The position numbers and the translations under genes are program-made. A model generated the notes under the pieces. That model was not told the DNA's origin. It was given only the letters and a program-made list of their open reading frames with translations, and made no database searches. A stretch of 64,000 nt of DNA from NCBI RefSeq assembly GCF_001550065.1, contig NZ_LRUB01000023.1, forward strand, positions 1-64,000, written 5' to 3'. Positions 44,678 to 54,281 of the stretch are shown in pieces. This DNA comes from Kordiimonas lipolytica (GTDB lineage Bacteria > Pseudomonadota > Alphaproteobacteria > Sphingomonadales > Kordiimonadaceae). Each line of letters begins with the position of its first letter. The first letter of the stretch is position 1.

Positions 44678-45034
44678 TTAGCAGCAATCGGATCGTGTTT
44701 GCGACCCGAATCCTTCCAGCCGCCAGTGCATTTGCCGGATATTGTGCACTGCCCCACTGAAGGCGTCGTCAAGCGCCTGTCTGACGCTATCCGTCAATCT
44801 GGGCAGGAAGCCGTGGCAGTTGATGCCAATACGCTGGCCGTGCCAATGCAGTACAACAGCTACTTTCACTGAGGGGCCATCGTCTGGTGACAGCACCTCA
44901 ATGGTGACATGAATGGGATAAATGTCGCCGAAGCGTTCCTGGAGGCGCCGAACCCGGGTTGCAACATCCTGTTCCATTACCGGATTTGCTGCGACACCGC
45001 TGAATGTCACCGTTGCGAATTCCTGCATCCTCAT
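44678..45034 (-). CDS. HPF/RaiA-like ribosome-associated protein (tentative)
   Basis: The 118-residue protein has a beta-alpha-beta-beta-beta-alpha layout: TVTFSGVAANPVMEQDVATRV, HVTIEVLSPDD, VKVAVVLHWHGQRI, and VRQALDDAFSGAVHNIRQM. This resembles the short ribosome hibernation/S30EA domain family, which stalls ribosomes in starvation and low oxygen. No exact motif is available, so the call is tentative. It faces the acs-pdh operon convergently. Confidence 0.55.
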   Translation of the reverse strand: MRMQEFATVTFSGVAANPVMEQDVATRVRRLQERFGDIYPIHVTIEVLSPDDGPSVKVAVVLHWHGQRIGINCHGFLPRLTDSVRQALDDAFSGAVHNIRQMHWRLEGFGSQTRSDCC

Positions 45035-45226
45035 ATCTCCGCGACAGTCTGCCGGAAGGAAAGTGCGTGTTCAGGTTATCACGAAAAGGCCTGAATACCT
45101 ATTGATGTGCCGCCAGAGGTTGGTGCGGATGTTGATCTGGCTCAATGACACGAGATGGAAGCGCGTTCATTCTGAGGTTCGTACCGGGCTGCTGGCGGGG
45201 ACGCTTGCTCATTTAAGGAGGATGCC

Positions 45227-45694
45227 ATGAGCCTCAGTTTGACCAGTTCCGCTTTCGAAGACAAAGGAAGAATACCGGTTAATTACACCTGTGAGGGTGA
45301 TAACTGTTCGCCCGCGCTCAGGTGGCGGGGCGCACCAGAAGAGGCGGAGAGCTTTTTGCTAACCTGCGAAGACCCGGATGCGCCCAGTGGGGTCTTTCGT
45401 CATTGGGCAGCATACGACATACCGCCGACATGGGCGGGTTTGAAAACCGGCTATACGAATACCACCGATGAGCAGTCCTTTCGTCAGGCCATCAATGATT
45501 TTGGCCTGGCGGGCTATAGCGGACCCTGTCCGCCCTTGCGTAACGCACCCCACAGGTATCGGTTTCAGATTTCAGCGCTCGATGTTCATACATTACCGGT
45601 AAGGCATGGCGCGACCTGCGCCGAGGTGTTGGCTGCGGCCAAGCCCCATGTGATCGAAAGCGCCGAATTGATGGGATATTACGGCCGTGAATGA
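45227..45694 (+). CDS. YbhB/YbcL-type PEBP family protein
   Basis: Raf-kinase-inhibitor-like fold of 155 residues. Signature strands: VNYTCEGDNCSPALRWRG, EDPDAPSGVFRHWAAYDIP, YSGPCPPLRNAPHRYRFQISAL. Binding of anionic ligands is likely; the physiological role in bacteria is unclear. TAAGGAGGA precedes the ATG. Confidence 0.93.
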   Translation: MSLSLTSSAFEDKGRIPVNYTCEGDNCSPALRWRGAPEEAESFLLTCEDPDAPSGVFRHWAAYDIPPTWAGLKTGYTNTTDEQSFRQAINDFGLAGYSGPCPPLRNAPHRYRFQISALDVHTLPVRHGATCAEVLAAAKPHVIESAELMGYYGRE

Positions 45695-45769
45695 CGCAAC
45701 TGTGAAACAGAACCAAGCTATGTAGGGGCTGTTTTTTTGAGATGATCAATAAAAGATGGAAGGACAACG

Positions 45770-46381
45770 ATGTTGGAAGGATTTAATCGGTGGTTTTGTT
45801 GTCTTGTGATTCTGTTGCTTGCGGGGTGCGCTTCCTCTGTTGACTGTAATGTCGTGTCCTTTCATTCCCTTGAAGAACCGCATGGTGAACGCGTGAGGCT
45901 TGTGCACAAAGATCCGGCAAAAACTGGCGGTCCGGAATTCAAACATTATGCAGCACAAATAGCACCGGTTTTGGCCAAGGTAGGATATCGGCCCTTAACG
46001 AGCCCGGACACAGACCTGGTATTTGAGATCGGTTACGGTGTCGGGCCAGGGCCTGAGGAAATAACACGACTACCCAGATGTTCCATGCGGTATCATTTTC
46101 GCCCACATGAGCCAGGAGGCCCGCTTTACTATGGCATGCAATGCTTTGACACCGGTGTCGAGATCAGGGAAAAATTCGTCCATTTTCTGGAGCTGAAAGT
46201 GCGGCGTGCGGGCGAAGGGCAGCCGGTCGTCTATGAAGGTATGGTGCATGGACTGGATGCATCGGCCAACCTGTCAGTCATGATGCCTTATCTGATTGCG
46301 GCGCTGTTTGACGAGTTTCCGGGCGTTAGCGGAGAAGTCCGCAGTGTCACAATTGATCGCTCTGCGAGGCCCGACAAATAG
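45770..46381 (+). CDS. lipoprotein of unknown function (DUF4136-like)
   Basis: The N-terminus is a lipoprotein signal peptide with lipobox LLAGC (about residue 20). The mature region is mainly beta-strand with a DLVFEIGYGVG segment as in DUF4136 periplasmic proteins. It lies 46 bp before another lipoprotein gene, a cytochrome c, so the two may form one transcript. Function unknown. Confidence 0.75.
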   Translation: MLEGFNRWFCCLVILLLAGCASSVDCNVVSFHSLEEPHGERVRLVHKDPAKTGGPEFKHYAAQIAPVLAKVGYRPLTSPDTDLVFEIGYGVGPGPEEITRLPRCSMRYHFRPHEPGGPLYYGMQCFDTGVEIREKFVHFLELKVRRAGEGQPVVYEGMVHGLDASANLSVMMPYLIAALFDEFPGVSGEVRSVTIDRSARPDK

Positions 46382-46427
46382 CGGGCAGGGCAAGTAGCCT
46401 GCACTTCATTCAATAAGGAGAATAACG

Positions 46428-46871
46428 ATGTCAAAATGGAGAATAGCTTTGCTGACATGCGCTTGCCTGTCATTGGCAGCGTGTGGAGATAATCAATCCA
46501 AGGGCTTTACTCTTCCAAAAGGCGATGTGGCTTCTGGCCAGGCAGTGTTCCAGGCCCGCCAGTGTACCGCTTGCCACACGGTGAAAGGGGTGGCGTTCGA
46601 CCTTGGGGATGTTGAACCAGAGATGTCGCTGCAGCTGGGTGGCAAGATGAGAAAAGTCTATACCTATGGCCAGTTGGTAACATCCGTCATCAATCCGTCC
46701 CACAAATTGTCGAAGCGCTTTCCTGGCAAGGACGTCGATGACTTCGGAATCTCGAAGATGCGCAATTACAATGCAGTGCTGACAGTCAAAGAATTGACCG
46801 ACCTTGTCGCATTTCTTGAGGCGCACTACGAGTTGGAACCCTACCAGCCGACCAGCTATGGTCATATGTAA
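46428..46871 (+). CDS. lipoprotein c-type cytochrome
   Basis: The 147-residue protein has a signal peptide with lipobox LAACG, so it is anchored to a membrane facing the periplasm. One haem site CTACH follows at about residue 47, and the axial Met is most likely that in SKMRNYN. Class I cytochrome layout with a C-terminal helix TVKELTDLVAFLEAHY. The electron partner is unknown; it could serve an oxidase or a periplasmic reductase. Confidence 0.88.
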   Translation: MSKWRIALLTCACLSLAACGDNQSKGFTLPKGDVASGQAVFQARQCTACHTVKGVAFDLGDVEPEMSLQLGGKMRKVYTYGQLVTSVINPSHKLSKRFPGKDVDDFGISKMRNYNAVLTVKELTDLVAFLEAHYELEPYQPTSYGHM

Positions 46872-46961
46872 CACCACCTGTGTAGGCATGCAGCTCGGGG
46901 AAAAGGGCGACGTACCCTGCAGGTTGGGTGCGGTCAGGATAAGGTGTTGGAATGCATCAAT

Positions 46962-47006
46962 CCAGTCATATCATGGCCAGTCATATCATGGCCAGTCATA
47001 TCATGG
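46962..47006. repeat. three tandem copies of a 15-bp unit
   Basis: CCAGTCATATCATGG occurs at 46962-46976, 46977-46991 and 46992-47006 without gaps. The last copy contains the stop codon of the alcohol dehydrogenase on the minus strand. Confidence 0.9.
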
Positions 47007-47994
47007 TCAGGACCGCGGCGCCGTCAAAGCGGCCATGGCGCAGATCGTCCAGAGCTTGATTGGCCTCCCGGAGCTGATAAAGGTGTACGGAGGTCTTGAC
47101 CGGCACCTTTGGCGCCTCAGCAAGAAAAGCCTCGCCGTCCTCGCGTGTCAGGTTGGCAACGGACCGTAGCGTTCGCTCTTGCCAGAGATACTCATAGGGA
47201 AAGGACGGTATATCGCTCATGTGGATACCTGCGCAAACCACTGTGCCGCCGGGCGCAACCCGCCTAAGCGCGATGGGTACCAGATCTCCAACAGGGGCAA
47301 ACAGAATTGCGGCATCCAATGGATGGGGTGGCGTCTCATCACTGTTACCCGCCCATGTAGCACCCAGGGAACTGGCGAAGGCCTGTGCTTTTTTGTCTCC
47401 TGGTTTCGTGAATGCATAAATCTTTCGCGCCTGATGCCGCGCTATCTGCGTCATGATATGGGCGGCCGCTCCGAAACCATACAGTCCGATATGCTGTGCA
47501 CTTCCTGTCATTCGGTATGCCCTGAAGCCAATCAGTCCCGCACACATTAACGGGGCAGCATTCACGTCGCTGAATGTATCCGGAACGGGAAAACAATAGT
47601 GGTGGTTAGCCACCATATAGTCGGCAAAGCCGCCATCCAGTGTATAGCCCGTGAAAGCCGCATTCTCACACAGATTTTCACGCCCAGATTGACAGTATGG
47701 ACATTCGCCGCACGTGCGACCCAGCCAGGGCACACCGACACGGTCCCCGATGCTGAAACCGGTGACCCGCGGCCCCAACTCTGCGATAGTGCCGATCACT
47801 TCATGGCCCGGAATGAGGGGCAGTTTGGGGTGTTTAAGGTCTCCGTCAGCGACATGCAGATCAGTTCGGCAGACCGCGCATGCATGGACACGGATCAATA
47901 TCTGACCCTCGGATGGCGCAGGCCGGGGCACAGAGCGAAGCTCAAGGGGTTTTCCAGGGCGGGGCAGCACCATTGCATTCATCGTCTCTGTCAT
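46996..47994 (-). CDS. zinc-dependent alcohol dehydrogenase (AdhA/AdhP-like)
   Basis: Medium-chain dehydrogenase of 332 residues. The structural zinc site is complete (CGECPYCQSGRENLC) and catalytic ligands are in AVCRTDLH and GHEVIG. The NAD-binding loop is GLYGFGAAAH. The start at MTETMN is preceded by AGGAGG; upstream frame sequence is not needed. It is the last gene of the glgC-DUF2934-glgP run, 74 bp after glgP, giving NADH reoxidation next to glycogen breakdown. Confidence 0.9.
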   Translation of the reverse strand: MTETMNAMVLPRPGKPLELRSVPRPAPSEGQILIRVHACAVCRTDLHVADGDLKHPKLPLIPGHEVIGTIAELGPRVTGFSIGDRVGVPWLGRTCGECPYCQSGRENLCENAAFTGYTLDGGFADYMVANHHYCFPVPDTFSDVNAAPLMCAGLIGFRAYRMTGSAQHIGLYGFGAAAHIMTQIARHQARKIYAFTKPGDKKAQAFASSLGATWAGNSDETPPHPLDAAILFAPVGDLVPIALRRVAPGGTVVCAGIHMSDIPSFPYEYLWQERTLRSVANLTREDGEAFLAEAPKVPVKTSVHLYQLREANQALDDLRHGRFDGAAVLTMI

Positions 47995-48068
47995 TGCTAT
48001 GCCTCCTGGGCTGGCACAATAGCATGCCGTGTAGTCGCATGAATTACCGCCCCAATGCCACCGTTCTG

Positions 48069-50615
48069 TCAATGCTGCCAGCGGATCAATGGTAGCTCGG
48101 CTGGTAGAAACGCGTGTTCATTGTGGGCGATGACGCGCGGCGTATAGGCCGATGGTGGCCGGTCGATCGGGATGGTCAGTTGGTAGATGTAGCCGTGTTC
48201 CGCGCCGGGCAGGTTGTCTGCGCGGGTCATGATTTTCCGGAATGGTGATGAGCCAGTTCCTGCGCCATCGGCATAAAGTTCGACCCGTATTTCGTCGGGT
48301 GAAATTTCCCCGAGGTAGACCTGGACCGAAAACGCGACGCCCCGCACGCACGGCTCGCTCTCTAAAGTGCCAAAATGAATCTGGTTCCAGTGGCGGACCA
48401 AAAAGTTCTTCCAATCTTCAAGCGTTTGGCCAAGCTTCCCGCCTTCCTTCTGGCGTGTATGATAGGCCGCGGCGGCTGGGCAGTAATAGCTGTTATAGTA
48501 TTCCCGTACCATTCGATTGGCACTGAAATGTGGTGCAAGATTGGCCATGCTGGTGCGTACCCTTGCGACCCAGGCGTCAGGCAGGGCACCGTCCGGTCGT
48601 TCGTAAAATTCAGGAACGATCTCATTTTCCAGAACCTGATACAAAGCCTCGGCATCGGCTGTGTCTCGGGAGTTTTTCTCTGCCTCACTCAGGACACCAG
48701 ACACTCCGTTCGTCCAGGCACCTGTCCCGATGGCCCAGCCGGATTTGCCGTTATGGGCTTCGGCCCACCAGCCATCGGGTACTGACAGGTTGAGCCCGCC
48801 ATTCACCAGGGTCTTCATGCCACTGGTGCCACAGGCTTCCATGGGCGGGCGCGGGGTGTTGATCCAGACGTCCACGCCCGCGACCAAGTCCTGCGCCAGC
48901 CGGATATCATAGTCTTCAAGAAATACCGCCCGATGGCTGACATCCGGTTGTTGGGTGAAAGCAACCCATTCCGCTACCAATTGTTTGCCCTGTGGGTCGT
49001 TTGAGTGTGCCTTGCCTGCCACCACAATCTGCACCGGGCGATTGGGGTTGTTGAGCAAGCGCTTCAGTCGGGCATGGTCAGACAACAACAGCCCCGCGCG
49101 CTTATAGTCGGTGAAGCGCCTTGCAAAGCCGAGGGTCAAGACATTGGGATCGAATAGCGTGTCTGGGTCGACGTGCGACCTTGTCCCCGCATGGGTTTTC
49201 TGCTGGGCTTCCAACCGGCGTCTCAACTTGACGATCAGATCAGACCGTTGTTGGGCTCGAAAGGTCCACAGCACCTGATCTGAGAGATTTTCTATGCCAA
49301 CTGGCAGTTCCTCTGTTGTACCGCACCAGCGGCTTTTGCCGCAGGCGCAAGTCCAAAGGTCGTCCGCCCATTTCGAGTCCCAGGAAGGGGTATGCACGCC
49401 GTTGGTTACGTGACTAACGGGGACTTCCTCAGTTGGCCATCGGGGGTAAAGCGGTGCAAATAATTGCTGGCTGACATGGGCGTGCCGTTGGCTGACGCCA
49501 TTGATCATGGCTGATCCGCGGACCGCGAGCCATGTCATATTGAACGGTTCGGAGGTGTCTGATGGATTTAGCCGCCCAAGTGCCAGAACCAAGTCTGCTT
49601 CGATGTCATAGCGTTTGAGGATATCACGGATATAATTTGTTGGAAGCGGTACTTCGACAGGTGAGTAACGGTCAAACCCTGCACTTACGGGCGTGTGAGT
49701 GGTGAAGATGGTACCGGCGCGGGCTATCCAGAAAGCCGGCCAGAAGGAGCGTCCCGTACGCGCCATTATGGAAAGCGTTCGTGCCAACACCACCATTGCG
49801 GTATGACCTTCATTGAGGTGGCAGACATCAATGGGCAGGTTCAGCGTTTCGATCAGGCGCCAACCGCCAATGCCCAGAACAAGTTCCTGCAGGAATCGAG
49901 TTTCCGGATCGTTTGTGTATAGTTTCGCGGTGATGCCACGATCGGTCGCGCTATTGAGGAGGTCGTTGCTGTCGAGCAGATATAGTTTGACGCGGCCCAC
50001 CGTGGCCTGCCAGACCCTTATCGACAGAAGGCGCCCCGGTAGCTCAAGCTGGATGCGGAGGTGATTGCCATTCGGCGACGGTACCGGTTCAATCGGCAGG
50101 TAGGCCGGCTCGCTATAGGGAAATGCTTCCGCCTGTTGGCCAGCAGCGTCAATAAACTGTCGGCAATAGCCTTCCTGATACAGGAGACCGATGCCGACTG
50201 CAGGAACGCCCAAATCGCTGGCCGCTTTCAGATAGTCGCCCGCAAGCATGCCAAGGCCGCCCGCATATAAGGGCAGCGCCTCGCTGAGGCCGAATTCCAT
50301 ACTGAAGTAGGCAATGCTCCGGGGTGTGCGAAGGTCTTTGGGTAAATTATCTGTCCACAGCTGGCGGTCGCGGTAGCGCTGGCGTTCCTGGATGAGAGCG
50401 TTCACATCCTGCAGGAGGGCCGGGTCGGAAAGACATGCTTCCAACCGGTCTGCAGGCAGTTGTTGCAGGAGGAAACGGGGATTTTCCGTCCGGTCCCATA
50501 CGGCCTGATCCAATTGGCGCCAGACAGCGTCTCCAGCGTGGCTCCAGCTCCAGAACAAATCCAGGGACAGCTGTTCCAGTTTCTGCCGCATCAATGCATT
50601 TGGTGGCGATGCCAT
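48069..50615 (-). CDS. glgP: alpha-glucan (glycogen) phosphorylase
   Basis: The 848-residue enzyme releases glucose-1-phosphate from glycogen. It is of the shorter alpha-glucan-family type: YFSMEFGLSEALPLYAGGLGMLAGD near residue 105-130 and the pyridoxal-phosphate Lys in EACGTSGMKTLVNGG. It starts 5 bp after the DUF2934 gene. glgC of the same operon makes ADP-glucose, so synthesis and breakdown are co-transcribed. Confidence 0.93.
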   Translation of the reverse strand: MASPPNALMRQKLEQLSLDLFWSWSHAGDAVWRQLDQAVWDRTENPRFLLQQLPADRLEACLSDPALLQDVNALIQERQRYRDRQLWTDNLPKDLRTPRSIAYFSMEFGLSEALPLYAGGLGMLAGDYLKAASDLGVPAVGIGLLYQEGYCRQFIDAAGQQAEAFPYSEPAYLPIEPVPSPNGNHLRIQLELPGRLLSIRVWQATVGRVKLYLLDSNDLLNSATDRGITAKLYTNDPETRFLQELVLGIGGWRLIETLNLPIDVCHLNEGHTAMVVLARTLSIMARTGRSFWPAFWIARAGTIFTTHTPVSAGFDRYSPVEVPLPTNYIRDILKRYDIEADLVLALGRLNPSDTSEPFNMTWLAVRGSAMINGVSQRHAHVSQQLFAPLYPRWPTEEVPVSHVTNGVHTPSWDSKWADDLWTCACGKSRWCGTTEELPVGIENLSDQVLWTFRAQQRSDLIVKLRRRLEAQQKTHAGTRSHVDPDTLFDPNVLTLGFARRFTDYKRAGLLLSDHARLKRLLNNPNRPVQIVVAGKAHSNDPQGKQLVAEWVAFTQQPDVSHRAVFLEDYDIRLAQDLVAGVDVWINTPRPPMEACGTSGMKTLVNGGLNLSVPDGWWAEAHNGKSGWAIGTGAWTNGVSGVLSEAEKNSRDTADAEALYQVLENEIVPEFYERPDGALPDAWVARVRTSMANLAPHFSANRMVREYYNSYYCPAAAAYHTRQKEGGKLGQTLEDWKNFLVRHWNQIHFGTLESEPCVRGVAFSVQVYLGEISPDEIRVELYADGAGTGSSPFRKIMTRADNLPGAEHGYIYQLTIPIDRPPSAYTPRVIAHNEHAFLPAELPLIRWQH

Positions 50616-50620
50616 CAGAA

Positions 50621-50866
50621 TCAGGAAACGTCTGCCTGAGAGGCTTTCACCTTGCGTGGCGCTGCCGCTCTTTTCGCCTTAGCTGCTTTGGTTTTTGGGC
50701 GTTTTTCTGGGCTGCTGCCAGGCGCGCGCGGCGGTGGATTGAAAAGTGCCTTCAGCTCAGATTCGGCCTGAAGCCAGTGATCAATATCATAGCCGTGCGG
50801 GCAACCTTCCTCTTCCCAGATCAGGTAGCTTCGCTTCGCAATTTGTTCGTACGGGGGTATTGTCAT
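50621..50866 (-). CDS. DUF2934 protein (81 aa)
   Basis: The first half (IAKRSYLIWEEEGCPHGYDIDHWLQAE) is the DUF2934 signature, a short helix pair often encoded near glycogen genes. The second half is Lys/Ala/Pro-rich and probably disordered. It sits between glgC and glgP in one operon. Function unknown. Confidence 0.88.
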   Translation of the reverse strand: MTIPPYEQIAKRSYLIWEEEGCPHGYDIDHWLQAESELKALFNPPPRAPGSSPEKRPKTKAAKAKRAAAPRKVKASQADVS

Positions 50867-50887
50867 GGTGTCCTCCGGTGGGTCCTA

Positions 50888-52291
50888 TCAGGGTAGACTT
50901 GGTTGACTGAGGGAGAGTGGCGCGGGCAAATTGGCGTTGCCGGGCCTTGGTGCTATTTCTCTATCCATTTTCCGGTGAACCATCGCCGTGTTGGCAGGTC
51001 GACGCGGCGCGGATAGTTTTCGGCCAATCATCCGCTGCTGCAGCCCATGGGGTGTTACCAGCGTGACGCCATCAGCAGTTCGGGTAAACCAGCGCTTGTC
51101 TTCTTCCGCATCTAGGCCCACGGCCATGTTTTCCGGGATGGTGCAGCCTTCGCTGACGACGGTTTTATGCAAAATGGTGCCTTCCCCGACGGTTGATCCT
51201 GGCAGCAGCACGCTTTTCTTGATGCAGCAGTGCGGTGCGATATGCACATCGGCAGATACGATGCTGTGATCAAGATTTGTGTCCTCAATGATCGCGCCTG
51301 GCGCCAGAACCACGTTTCGGATTTGGCCAAACTGACTGTTTGGCGACAGAATGATCCGAGCTGCAGGTCTTTGCTCCGGTGCGGTTCTGATTGGCCAAGA
51401 GGTGTCATAGAGATCAAGTGGTGGATGAACATCGGTTAGGTCGAGGCACGCGCGCCAATAGGCATCCAGTGTGCCCACATCCCGCCAGTAAGGAAGGGCT
51501 GCAGATACCCCGGCCCGACAACTGTTGGTAAACTGGTGCGCATAGAGCTTTGATCGTCCGACAAGACGGGGCAGCAGGTCATGGCCGAAATCGTGGCTGG
51601 ACGCGCTATTGTGATGGTCTTCATACAGAAGTTCGGCGAGGAAATCTGCTTTGAACAGATAAATGCCCATGCTGGCGAGGCAGGTGTCAGGGGAACCTGG
51701 GATCGTTGCCGGAGCCTTGGGTTTTTCAATAAACGTCTTGACGCTATTGGTCGCGTCGATAGCGACAATGCCAAAATCCTGAGCCTTTCCAGTTGGGACG
51801 CCAACACAAGAGATCGTGGCGTCTGCGTCATTCTGGATATGCTCCGCCAACATGCGGCGATAGTCCTGTTTGTAGACATGGTCTCCTGCCAAGACCAGGA
51901 TATGCTCTGGCGTATCGCCACCAAGGTGCCTGAGGCTCTGGAACACAGCATCTGCGGTGCCTTTGTACCATCCGTTGCCGTCGCCAGCTTGTTCTGCAGG
52001 CCACGGTTCAATGAATTCATCCAGATCACGATGAAGAAAACTCCAGCCCTTGTTCAGGTGGCGGAGCAGGCTCTGTGCGCGATATTGGGTTGCCACGCCG
52101 ATGCGCCGGATACCGCTGTTGATGCAATTCGACAAGGGAAAATCGATCAGCCTATGGCTGCCGCCAAACGGGACTGCGGGTTTGGCCTGCATAGCCCCCA
52201 AATCATGAAGTCTGGCCCCTTTTCCGCCCGCCAGGATCACCGCGGTCGTCTTGCGTAGCGCATAATCCAGATCTGGATTGCGATCAGGCAT
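50888..52291 (-). CDS. glgC: glucose-1-phosphate adenylyltransferase
   Basis: Makes ADP-glucose, the committed step of glycogen synthesis. The 467-residue protein has the nucleotide-binding AVILAGGKGARL, FIEKPKAP, PYWRDVGTLDAYW and a C-terminal beta-helix of hexapeptide repeats (DCC-like allosteric part). The start at MPDRNP follows GAGGGGG. An FNR/FixK box is 63 bp upstream. The glycogen synthase and branching enzyme are not in the window. Confidence 0.93.
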   Translation of the reverse strand: MPDRNPDLDYALRKTTAVILAGGKGARLHDLGAMQAKPAVPFGGSHRLIDFPLSNCINSGIRRIGVATQYRAQSLLRHLNKGWSFLHRDLDEFIEPWPAEQAGDGNGWYKGTADAVFQSLRHLGGDTPEHILVLAGDHVYKQDYRRMLAEHIQNDADATISCVGVPTGKAQDFGIVAIDATNSVKTFIEKPKAPATIPGSPDTCLASMGIYLFKADFLAELLYEDHHNSASSHDFGHDLLPRLVGRSKLYAHQFTNSCRAGVSAALPYWRDVGTLDAYWRACLDLTDVHPPLDLYDTSWPIRTAPEQRPAARIILSPNSQFGQIRNVVLAPGAIIEDTNLDHSIVSADVHIAPHCCIKKSVLLPGSTVGEGTILHKTVVSEGCTIPENMAVGLDAEEDKRWFTRTADGVTLVTPHGLQQRMIGRKLSAPRRPANTAMVHRKMDREIAPRPGNANLPAPLSLSQPSLP

Positions 52292-52353
52292 AATATCCCC
52301 CTCAGGTATGGAAGAATTGAAAAGGAAGGATACCATCAATCCGTGTCGGAAAA

Positions 52354-52367
52354 TTGACAGGGATCAA
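52354..52367 (-). promoter_or_regulatory. FNR/FixK-type box
   Basis: TTGACAGGGATCAA lies 63 bp before the glgC start and should drive glgC-DUF2934-glgP-adh. The identical 14-mer precedes ppsA at 63308. Confidence 0.8.
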
Positions 52368-52423
52368 CGTTTTGGTGTTGTTGTGCCAATTTTCTCCGGT
52401 ACTGTCAGCTGCGCCTGATGCTC

Positions 52424-52871
52424 CTACCGCAGGGATGCGACGGTTGGCGATTGCACGAGTGGTGTGGAAATGGCAGCGATCAACTCACCGGATAGCGCGT
52501 GTGGCAGGTGTGTGGCGATATCACCAACGGATAGAATGCCGACGGTACGGTTATTTGTGTTCACCACCGGCATCCGCCGTATCTTGTTTCTTTCCATGAC
52601 GAGCACTGCTTTGTCGATATGATCGCTTTCCGTGCAATAGACTACATGGCGTGTCATGACATCGCGGACCACCAGCTCCGTGGCCTCGTAGCCGGGAACA
52701 AACCCCCTGCAGGCGATATCGCGATCCGTGACCATGCCACATAGATGTTCTTGGTCTTCCACGAGAAGAGCTCCAATGTCATGGTCGCGCATTTTTTGGG
52801 CTGCGGTCGCGAGGCTGTCATCTGGACTGACGGCTATTTTCCGTTTCGACATAATTTCCTTAACCAACATG
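52424..52871 (-). CDS. CBS-domain pair protein
   Basis: Two CBS motifs (VKEIMSKRKIAVSPDDSLATAAQKM; VRDVMTRHVVYCTESDHIDKAVLVM) bind adenine nucleotides and sense energy state. About 148 residues from the ATG at 52871, chosen because AAGGAAG lies 6 nt before it. Stand-alone CBS pairs resemble mycobacterial Hrp1 (Rv2626c). Last gene of the operon starting at 56151. Confidence 0.88.
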
Positions 52872-52937
52872 ACCATCTTCCTTTTCGGTTCCAGCGGAAT
52901 GGAAATCCAGGCCGCGTCCGACCGTGGCCCCAGTGTT

Positions 52938-54278
52938 TTAGAGGCCTGTCGGATATGTTTCATCCAGTTCGCCCTGATGCCACCTCATGGGGACATGCAG
53001 CGGCCTCACGGCATCAGTCTCGTCAAAATGCAGCAGAAGGTCGAACTGTTCCGGCAAACAACTGCTGAAATAGTGGCTCTGGCGCTCTGTTTCGGGCCGA
53101 TAGATCACGCCGATTGCGCGCATCAGGCGCGGCTCAAGCAAATAGTCAATCGCTTCGTTGTTGCTTCTCATGTCCAGCAGGAAATTGGGGTGCGACACCC
53201 TGTGAAACAGATATTCATAGCTGTCCGGCAGAGGTGCGCGGACATTTTTGCGTTCCGCCGGGCGGTCCCAGTCAGACGCGGCCGTGACTTCCCCGGTGGA
53301 GGTTGAGAAGCCGATGAGCAGGGCATTGTTGCCATGGCTCTCGCGGACCAATTGGCCAATGTTGAATTCTCCCCGCCTGTGCATTTCAGTGGCGGCGGCG
53401 TTACCGATATGGGAATTGTGTGCCCACACGATAACCTTGGCTTCGCGCCCAAGTTGTTCACTCAGGTGGTGCACAAGGTCGCCCAGCGTTTCAGCCATAT
53501 GTTGGTCGCGCAGGTTCCAGGAATTAGGACGCCCCCTGAACAGGGCGCGATAATAGATTTCGGCATTCCTGACCAGCTTGGCGTTCTGCTCGGCGCAGAA
53601 ATACTCGTCCCCGTCGACGATTCCTTTTTGGGTCAGATACCGGAAAGCCTTGTGGCGCAGGTCAACCAGCTGGGCTGTGATGTCGTGCTCACACGCCTTG
53701 GTCAGCCCCATCTCGGCAGCGTAACCATACTGCTGCGGCTTATGGATGAACTGATCGAGACAGCTATATCGCTTCCGCGCCCGGTTGGCTGCTTGGGGGT
53801 CAACGCGTTCCAGATAGTCAAGGACTGCTTTGGCAGATGTGCTCATGCTATAGAGGTCGAGCCCATAAAAGCCGGTCGGGCGACCGGATTTCTTGCTGTT
53901 GAAGGTATGCAGCCAGGTAATGAAGCGTGAGACTTCGGTATTGGCCCACATCCATGTCGGGAACCGTTCGAAGGCGTCAAGCGCCGCGCGGGGGCATACT
54001 TCCGGACCCGCACCCGTAACATAGCGATTGATTGCATAGGCATCGGGCCAATCGGCTTCCACGGCTACGGCATCGAAGTCGTACTCTTCGATCAATCGAG
54101 CGGTGATGTCAGCGCGCACCCGATAGAATTGCTGTGTACCGTGGGTGGCTTCCCCGAGGAGGACGAGCTTCTTGTCTTTTGCAGCCCTCAGAAGGGAGGC
54201 ATGGTCCGATGCCCCCAAGTCAAGGGGAGTGACACACTTTTCCAGCGCGTGGATAGCTGCCTGATCCTGGACGGACAT
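52938..54278 (-). CDS. erythromycin-esterase-family protein
   Basis: The 446-residue protein contains LLGEATHGTQQFYRVRADITARLIEEY and VIVWAHNSHIGNA, with metal/active-site His in both, as in the erythromycin-esterase fold. Such proteins away from resistance genes are stress-associated enzymes of unknown substrate. The upstream gene, 3 bp away, is a phosphoribosyltransferase; in mycobacteria the two domains are fused in the dormancy protein Rv2030c. Confidence 0.9.
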   Translation of the reverse strand: MSVQDQAAIHALEKCVTPLDLGASDHASLLRAAKDKKLVLLGEATHGTQQFYRVRADITARLIEEYDFDAVAVEADWPDAYAINRYVTGAGPEVCPRAALDAFERFPTWMWANTEVSRFITWLHTFNSKKSGRPTGFYGLDLYSMSTSAKAVLDYLERVDPQAANRARKRYSCLDQFIHKPQQYGYAAEMGLTKACEHDITAQLVDLRHKAFRYLTQKGIVDGDEYFCAEQNAKLVRNAEIYYRALFRGRPNSWNLRDQHMAETLGDLVHHLSEQLGREAKVIVWAHNSHIGNAAATEMHRRGEFNIGQLVRESHGNNALLIGFSTSTGEVTAASDWDRPAERKNVRAPLPDSYEYLFHRVSHPNFLLDMRSNNEAIDYLLEPRLMRAIGVIYRPETERQSHYFSSCLPEQFDLLLHFDETDAVRPLHVPMRWHQGELDETYPTGL

Positions 54279-54281
54279 GGC

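Noticed and set aside
45741..45753. TTGAGATGATCAA as an FNR box before the lipoprotein gene
   Set aside because: The spacer is 3 nt, not 4, and one half-site is imperfect, so it does not fit the pattern of the other boxes.
46962..47006. Short tandem repeats as a CRISPR array
   Set aside because: Units are contiguous 15-mers without spacers, and no cas gene is near.
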